DNA of 11,239 nt from Pavlovales sp. CCMP2436 (taxonomy: Eukaryota; Haptophyta; Pavlovophyceae; Pavlovales), in the NCBI GenBank assembly GCA_026770615.1, contig MU631331.1, forward strand, positions 499,784 through 511,022, read 5' to 3'. Below are positions 7,306-11,239 of this stretch, piece after piece; the first letter of the stretch is position 1; each line of letters opens with the position of its first letter. A program made the translations under genes and the position numbers. The notes under the pieces are model-generated. The model was not told the origin of the DNA and ran no database searches. It saw nothing but the letters and a program-made list of their open reading frames with translations.

Positions 7306-7441
7306 TGTTAAACCTTAACAAATACGGTAATATATTGTTAAACCTTAACAAATACGGTAATATACTGTTTAACCTTAACAAATACGGTAATATATTGATA
7401 GACCTTAACAGATAATGTAATATACTGTTAAATACTGATAA
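7306..7441 (+). repeat. 30-bp minisatellite with a dyad in every unit
   Basis: Four units start at 7306, 7336, 7366 and 7396, with a partial fifth at 7426. The unit is TGTTAAACCTTAACA followed by AATACGGTAATATAT/C. The first half is an inverted repeat (TGTTAA-acc-TTAACA) that is kept in units 1 and 2, weakened in unit 3 and lost in unit 4. Units 1-3 are nearly identical. Confidence 0.9.
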
Positions 7442-7506
7442 GACATATTTAAACTAGTTTCACATACTGCACTATGCCGTTAAGATCTGTACGGCTCAAT
7501 AACCAG

Positions 7507-7571
7507 TGGCTTCGTGGATATTCAAAATGTTCAAACCAGCCGACTACGTGGTCATCAAAATGGACGTGGAG
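7507..7571 (+). CDS. Isolated exon of a probable FkbM-family methyltransferase
   Basis: Between an AG at 7505-7506 and a GTAAAC donor at 7572 lies a frame reading ASWIFKMF then KPADYVVIKMDVE. This matches the core of FkbM-type SAM-dependent methyltransferases, where a helix (D-x-A-x-W) leads into [D/E]-[F/Y]-V-V-[L/V]-K-[M/L]-D-[V/I]-E-G-A-E, the strand that ends in the catalytic-region acidic pair. The donor falls right after the Glu, in phase 0. TAA at 7500-7502 closes the frame upstream, so the acceptor must lie between 7503 and the first matching residue. No following GAE exon or preceding exon was found, so it looks like a stranded exon. Only about 21 residues support the family. Confidence 0.5.
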
Positions 7572-7645
7572 GTAAACTCCACCCACCCACCCACCCATCC
7601 CCCCCCACACACACACTCCACACACACACACACACACACACAGAC
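7572..7645 (+). repeat. C/A-rich microsatellite directly after the FkbM-like donor
   Basis: Successive (CCAC)n, poly-C and (CA)n runs on the plus strand, starting about 6 bases after the splice donor. Further TAA/AAT repeats lie at 7725-7760. No exon is visible between here and 7780. Confidence 0.85.
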
Positions 7646-7787
7646 CCTCCGTGATATTGAGTTTCGGTTCGTATTCGAATACTAGTATGAACCCCAACAC
7701 TAATATTAATACTACAACGAATATTATTATCAATAATAATAATAATAATATATAATAAAATAAACACGTAAGGGCGGCGAGTTCGGA

Positions 7788-7868
7788 ATGATGGCCAATT
7801 CCACGTTAGCATATCTCAACCTCGAGGGCAATTTGATCAGCATGACGGGCGTGCGTGTTCTTACTTCA
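7788..7868 (+). pseudogene. Leucine-rich-repeat fragment
   Basis: The frame reads MMANSTLAYLNLEGNLISMT followed by GVRVLTS, one unit of the ribonuclease-inhibitor-like LRR family (consensus NxTLxxLxLxxNxIxxxGxxxL). Immediately after it, the sequence becomes GGGGGCTTCGCCCCC and GC-rich noncoding-looking DNA, and no neighbouring LRR unit is present on either side. Probably a scrap of an LRR gene. Confidence 0.5.
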
Positions 7869-8132
7869 CGGGGGCTTCGCCCCCAGACCCTCGCCCTCCG
7901 GGCAAGGAATCGACACGGGCGGCAAAGAATCAACGGCCCGCCGACGGCCGTTTTTATTTTCAGAGTAACGATTGGCGCGGATTGAGATATCAAAGTGCTG
8001 TGTGCACGTTTATGGGGCTGATACGATGAGGCTGGGAAGGACACCGGTTGCCTCAAACCAGTGGGCGTCGCGGCCATTAATTGCATTCAAGAAATTAACT
8101 AACTAACTAACTACAAAATAAAGTTGTTACAA
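7869..8132. other. Spacer with small hairpins
   Basis: Contains the stem-loop GGGGGCTTCGCCCCC (7870-7884), an acceptor-like TTTTTATTTTCAG (7951-7963) with no recognised exon after it, and an AACT tandem run at about 8097-8112. No gene supported. Confidence 0.4.
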
Positions 8133-8154
8133 AATGGAAATGTACATTTCCATT
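8133..8154. repeat. Perfect 22-bp palindrome downstream of the zinc-finger gene
   Basis: AATGGAAATGT and its exact reverse complement ACATTTCCATT abut with no spacer. It lies 11 bases beyond the minus-strand stop at 8165, inside the 3' untranslated region. An RNA hairpin or a dimer binding site are both possible. Confidence 0.8.
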
Positions 8155-8164
8155 AATCAGTTTA

Positions 8165-8860
8165 TTACTTCGCCTTGGTCGCGTCCGCTTCGGCGGCCTT
8201 CTCCTCGGCCGAAGCGTGCGTGAGCGCGTGCCTCTGTGGGGGGTTGGGGGGGGCAATCGGCAGCACAGGGGGCGGGTGCGGTGAGGGCAGCGCGGGGAGG
8301 GGCGTCCGCACGGTGTAGAGGTCTGCGCGCCCGCCCTGTTTGCCCATATGGCAGTGGCTGCGAGTGACGAGCGCGGGCTGCTGCACGGCGGGCGATGATG
8401 CATACCGCGAGACTGCTCGGATAGGAGAAGGCACGGCCACAGCCGGCCTCTTGGCAGACGTGCTTCCCGCTCTCCACAGCCGCGTCGCGCTTGGCCTTGG
8501 TGGCAGCGGCTTCGGGGGCCTCCTCCTCGGCCGAAGCGTGCGTGAGCGCGTGCTTCTGTGGGGGGGGGGGCAATCGGCAGCACAGGGGGCGGGTGCGGTG
8601 AGGGCAGCGCGGGGAGGGGCGTCCGCACGGTGTAGAGGTCTGCGCGCCCGCCCTGTTCGCCCATATGGCAGTGGCTGCGAGTGACGAGCGCGGGCTGCTG
8701 CGCGGCGGGCGATGATGCATACCGCGAGTGCGCTCGGATTGTGGCAGGCACGGCCACAGCTGGCCTTTTGGCAGACGTGCTTCCCGCTCTCCACAGCCGC
8801 GTCGCGCTTGGCCTTGGTCGCAGCGGCTTCGGCGGCCTTGTCCTCGTAGCGCGCCATGAG
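8165..8860 (-). repeat. 317-322 bp tandem duplication of zinc-finger exon plus intron
   Basis: Two units and part of a third. Homologous donors lie at 8722 and 8405 (317 apart) and acceptors at 8556 and 8234 (322 apart, the difference being poly-C length). Each unit holds the AAATKAKRDAAVESGKH spacer, the first part of a finger, an intron starting GTATGCATCATCGCC and ending in a C-run plus CACAG, and the finger's last part, (K/R)HALTHASAEE. The final exon ends in a truncated spacer and TAA. Confidence 0.93.
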
Positions 8861-10950
8861 CGCACGTGCTCGAGCAGCGGCCCTCTCCTCCTTGGACATC
8901 GGGGCGTAGGCTTCGGCAGCGTATTTGGTGCGCGTGGCCTGGAGCAGCGACGCCGCCTCCGCCGCCTGCGCGCTTATGTCGGCCGCGCCCGCACCGTTGC
9001 CCGCTACACCGCACGCACGCGGCAGCTCGATCGCCAGGACAAGCATCCTCTGCGAGAGGGACGGGATGTCCGCTGTCGGCTGGTGACGCGACTCGCCGTC
9101 GTTGCGCACCTGGAAGTCGGCGGTGATGACGCAGCTCAGCGGGTACGGGTACGCATCCCCCCTCCCTTCATTCATATATCCTCCCACCCCCCCCTCAATT
9201 GCAGGCAGGAGTATAATAAAAATAGTAGTAATAATAGTAGTAACAATTATAAAAATAATAATAATAATAATTGCAGGCAGGAGCTGGCCACCGCGGAGAG
9301 AGAAGATGGGTGACCTGGAAGTCGGCGGTGATGACGCAGCTCAGCGCGTACGGCAGCGCATCCACCATTACGATCCGCGCACACGTGTACTTGATCGTGT
9401 CGGCCAGACCTGGGGCCGCATCGACGTCGCGGGGCGCAAACGCCTGCGGGCTCACGCCCTTGATTATCATGCATTCGACTGTGGCGCCCAGATCGGGCAG
9501 CGCGTTCCCGCAGCTGAAGCAGGCGTTGAAATGCGACGAGGACTCGACCTTGAAGTGTTGTGATTGTGATTGTGGTTATGATCATTGTGATTGTGATTAT
9601 GATCATTGTGATTGTGTTGGCCTGACCTTGAATCGCTGCTCGCCGAGCCAGGCCGGGTCGAGCTCACGAGCAGCGGCGGCGGGGACGATGAGATCGGCGA
9701 GGGGACGGCCGTTGCCAAACCCGTGTGATTGCAGGTTGGCTTGTTCGGCTGCGGCGTGCACGAGCATCAGGGCGGCGTATTGGCCGAGGGAGCGGCCGTC
9801 AGCGTCGACATGTGTCACCACAAGGACGGTGTACAGCATTTTGGCGCGTGCCTCAACGGCGATACGGACGTGGTCGAGCGGGAGGACGTAGTCAGTGTGA
9901 TTCGAGGCCGCGGCTGCCCATACGCAGCAGATCTTGATCGCGCTCCAGCCGCCGCTGACGAGCGAGTGGAAGCTGCAACCGCGCGCCTCGTCGATCTGCG
10001 CCTTGTCGCCGTTGGCGCGGCCGACGCGGATGATGATGCGCGAGATGTGGAGGGTGCAGCCGGCTTTGCGCTTCTTCGAGTTCACCACGGCGCCCTCCTC
10101 GAAGATGGCGCCAACGCCCGGCGCGATGCCCTTCGCAAGGGCGACGAAGAAGTCGAGAGACCTTGACAGCAAGCTGCCGCCAGCCGCCAGCGTGCGCCCT
10201 TTGATCACCGTAACGACGTCCCTGAAGAGCTGGCTGAGGTGCGAGCCGTCGTGCGGCGCGGGGGAGCTGCCGGGGTTGAACTTGAGCTCGGCGTCCTTGA
10301 GCAACGTTGCCAGCTCCGTTGGAGTTGAGCCTCCTTCGGGGCCGCGGATGTTGGCGATGTCCTTGAGCAGCAAGTTGGCGACGACCACGCCCTTGACGCC
10401 CGACGTGATCGTGTCCTCCTTGAGGTTGTTGTACTGGCCGAGCGGCATGAGGTGGAGGACCGCGCGGTTGCGGCCATCGGCAATATAACTAACGGCCGTG
10501 GGCGGCGCGGTGGAAGCCGAGCCCTCGGACGCAAGCGGCGGGGCGGCCGCGAGCAGCGCGAAGAGGGCGTCGGCGGAGGCACGCGCGCCGGTGGAGCGCA
10601 CCTGGTGCTTCATGACTGGCACGATGGATGTGCGGCCGGCCCCGTACGCTTTGCGACTGTGTGGAGTGCGTTCAATGAGCAAAAACGCGCGAAAATTCAT
10701 GCACTAACTAACGGCCCACCAAATTTAAATTTCGCCGCATAATTTTTTTTTTAAAGGGAAGTAAGCAAAGCACCTTGATCTTGCTACTTCCCCACTTGGC
10801 GAACAGCTCCGAAATCAGGTCAATCTGCTCGACGCCCAACGGGTACACCACACGCCTTTTAAAATCAGTTGATATATATAATAGCGGCTCAGTAGCTTGC
10901 AACAGGTTTGGGTCTGAGAGCTTCATGCCAACACGCAGCAGAGGAGGCAT
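8165..10950 (-). CDS. Six-exon gene of unknown function with two C-terminal C2H2 zinc fingers
   Basis: Proposed exons, all joined in phase 0: 10950-10774, 10601-9627, 9548-9315, 9109-8723, 8555-8406 and 8233-8165 (TAA), about 663 residues. Introns are 172, 78, 205, 167 and 172 bases, all GT-AG. In-frame stops or nonsense in each intron require splicing, except that the first join is less certain. The first 460 residues match no family I know; they include a CFSCG motif at the start of exon 3. Exon 4 holds an Ala/Arg/Glu-rich probable helix (MSKEERAAARARALMARYED). Splicing creates two C2H2 fingers: CQKASCGRACHNPSALA-KH-ALTH and CQEAGCGRAFSYPSSLA-RH-ALTH (C-x4-C-x12-H-x3-H), linked by an Ala/Lys/Glu-rich spacer. 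A nucleic-acid-binding role is inferred from the fingers. Finger 1 has Cys in place of the conserved Phe. The start could instead be ATG at 10613 or 10700, making the 10774-10950 block a separate gene. Confidence 0.72.
9110..9362 (-). repeat. Direct duplication of 48 bp of exon sequence bounding an intron
   Basis: The segments at 9315-9362 and 9110-9157 both encode DA-PY-LSCVITADFQ and differ at about 5 bases; both are followed by GT. The upstream copy ends exon 3 at its CAG/GT, and the downstream copy lies inside the intron and supplies the acceptor TTCCAG. Within the intron a second direct repeat (AATTGCAGGCAGGAG at 9197-9211 and 9269-9283, plus strand) flanks a TAA-rich microsatellite. Confidence 0.9.
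9558..9616 (-). repeat. 21-base tandem repeat filling a 78-base intron
   Basis: On the coding strand the intron consists of a 10-base donor region, two 21-base units beginning CACAATCACAATGATCAT, a partial third, and a short acceptor region ending CACTTCAAG. Almost nothing of the intron is unique sequence. Confidence 0.88.
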
Positions 10951-11239
10951 TGGGCGGGTGTCGTAGCCGAGATGACAGACATCCCTCCTCCCCCACCCGC
11001 ACACGCGCACACGCACACGCACACACCCATTTAATATCGGCCCTTGCAGAATAAATGGAAATAGGCTGGATAAGGGCCGTCCGAATAAATTAAATATAAA
11101 ATAGGCTGGGTGCTGCTGCTAATAATTGCTAACCGGGTGGGCCCCCCCCGTCGGCAGTTTTTTTATTTACGTCTGTTTTTGGTTTTCCCCCCCCTCGAAT
11201 GCTTCCTTCGTGATTCTCATTGGCTCTAACACCCCCCCC
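10951..11239. other. 5' flank or upstream intron of the zinc-finger gene
   Basis: Contains a CA/CG-rich microsatellite (10999-11027), an 8-bp inverted repeat CGGCCCTT/AAGGGCCG (11038-11045 and 11072-11079), a partial duplication around AAATAGGCTGG (11058 and 11099), and three C-runs (near 11142, 11187 and 11232). The frame of the first exon stays open on the minus strand to 11022, but the extra residues are microsatellite-coded (RVRVRV), so I start at the ATG at 10950. No further exon recognised. Confidence 0.4.

Noticed and set aside
5071..7441. CRISPR array suggested by the 26-bp and 30-bp repeats
   Set aside because: Units abut with no unique spacers, and the setting is eukaryotic. They are minisatellites.
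7870..7884. Transcription terminator hairpin GGGGGCTTCGCCCCC
   Set aside because: No T-run follows and the genome is eukaryotic. It is more likely a simple GC foldback.
7951..7963. Acceptor-like TTTTTATTTTCAG
   Set aside because: The following sequence gives only short frames and does not continue either the FkbM-like exon or the LRR fragment.
8340..9313. Plus-strand open frames over the tandem zinc-finger repeat
   Set aside because: They repeat because the DNA repeats. The minus strand gives canonical C2H2 fingers once introns are removed.
9603..10742. Plus-strand open frames overlapping the zinc-finger gene
   Set aside because: They are antisense shadows of the GC3-rich minus-strand exons, with no domain signal.
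1..11239. tRNA and rRNA genes
   Set aside because: No cloverleaf or rRNA-like block was recognised on either strand by eye; a dedicated search was not possible.

Overview
The window looks like nuclear DNA of a unicellular eukaryote, probably a microalga. The genes are split by short GT-AG introns (about 78-222 bases). Exons are GC-rich with GC at third codon positions, spacers are AT-rich, and there are many poly-C, CA and TAA microsatellites. One gene (SRPRB) is strictly eukaryotic. A haptophyte or pelagophyte would fit the Sel1-MYND protein and base composition, but that placement is inference.

Left third (1-3403): the last exon of a kynurenine/glutamine-transaminase-type aminotransferase (+), a spacer, a possible C-terminal exon on the minus strand, and a Sel1-repeat/MYND zinc-finger gene (+) broken by three in-frame TAG codons and a 25-bp frameshifting duplication. 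Next is an 830-bp repetitive island that reads as one foldback element inserted into another copy of its own family. Each copy carries a long hairpin whose outer stem differs between copies but pairs within each copy.

Middle (3404-8164): a complete two-exon gene for the beta subunit of the signal recognition particle receptor (-), then AT-rich, repeat-rich DNA holding isolated coding fragments: the two C-terminal exons of histidinol-phosphate aminotransferase (+), a probable FkbM-type methyltransferase exon (+) and a leucine-rich-repeat scrap (+). An intact GC-rich reading frame for a putative membrane protein (-), a 226-bp element with perfect 26-bp terminal inverted repeats, and two minisatellites (26-bp and 30-bp units) lie among them.

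Right part (8165-10950): one six-exon minus-strand gene of unknown function, reconstructed here from splice signals and frame. Its C-terminus has two C2H2 zinc fingers, each split by an intron and each part of a 317-322 bp exon-plus-intron tandem duplication. Three of its other introns have the same sequence at donor and acceptor, one inside a 48-bp direct duplication of exon sequence, as expected for recent intron birth by tandem duplication.

The genes show no common pathway. The main interest is genome mechanics: intron gain, zinc-finger duplication, self-nested foldback elements and stranded exons.
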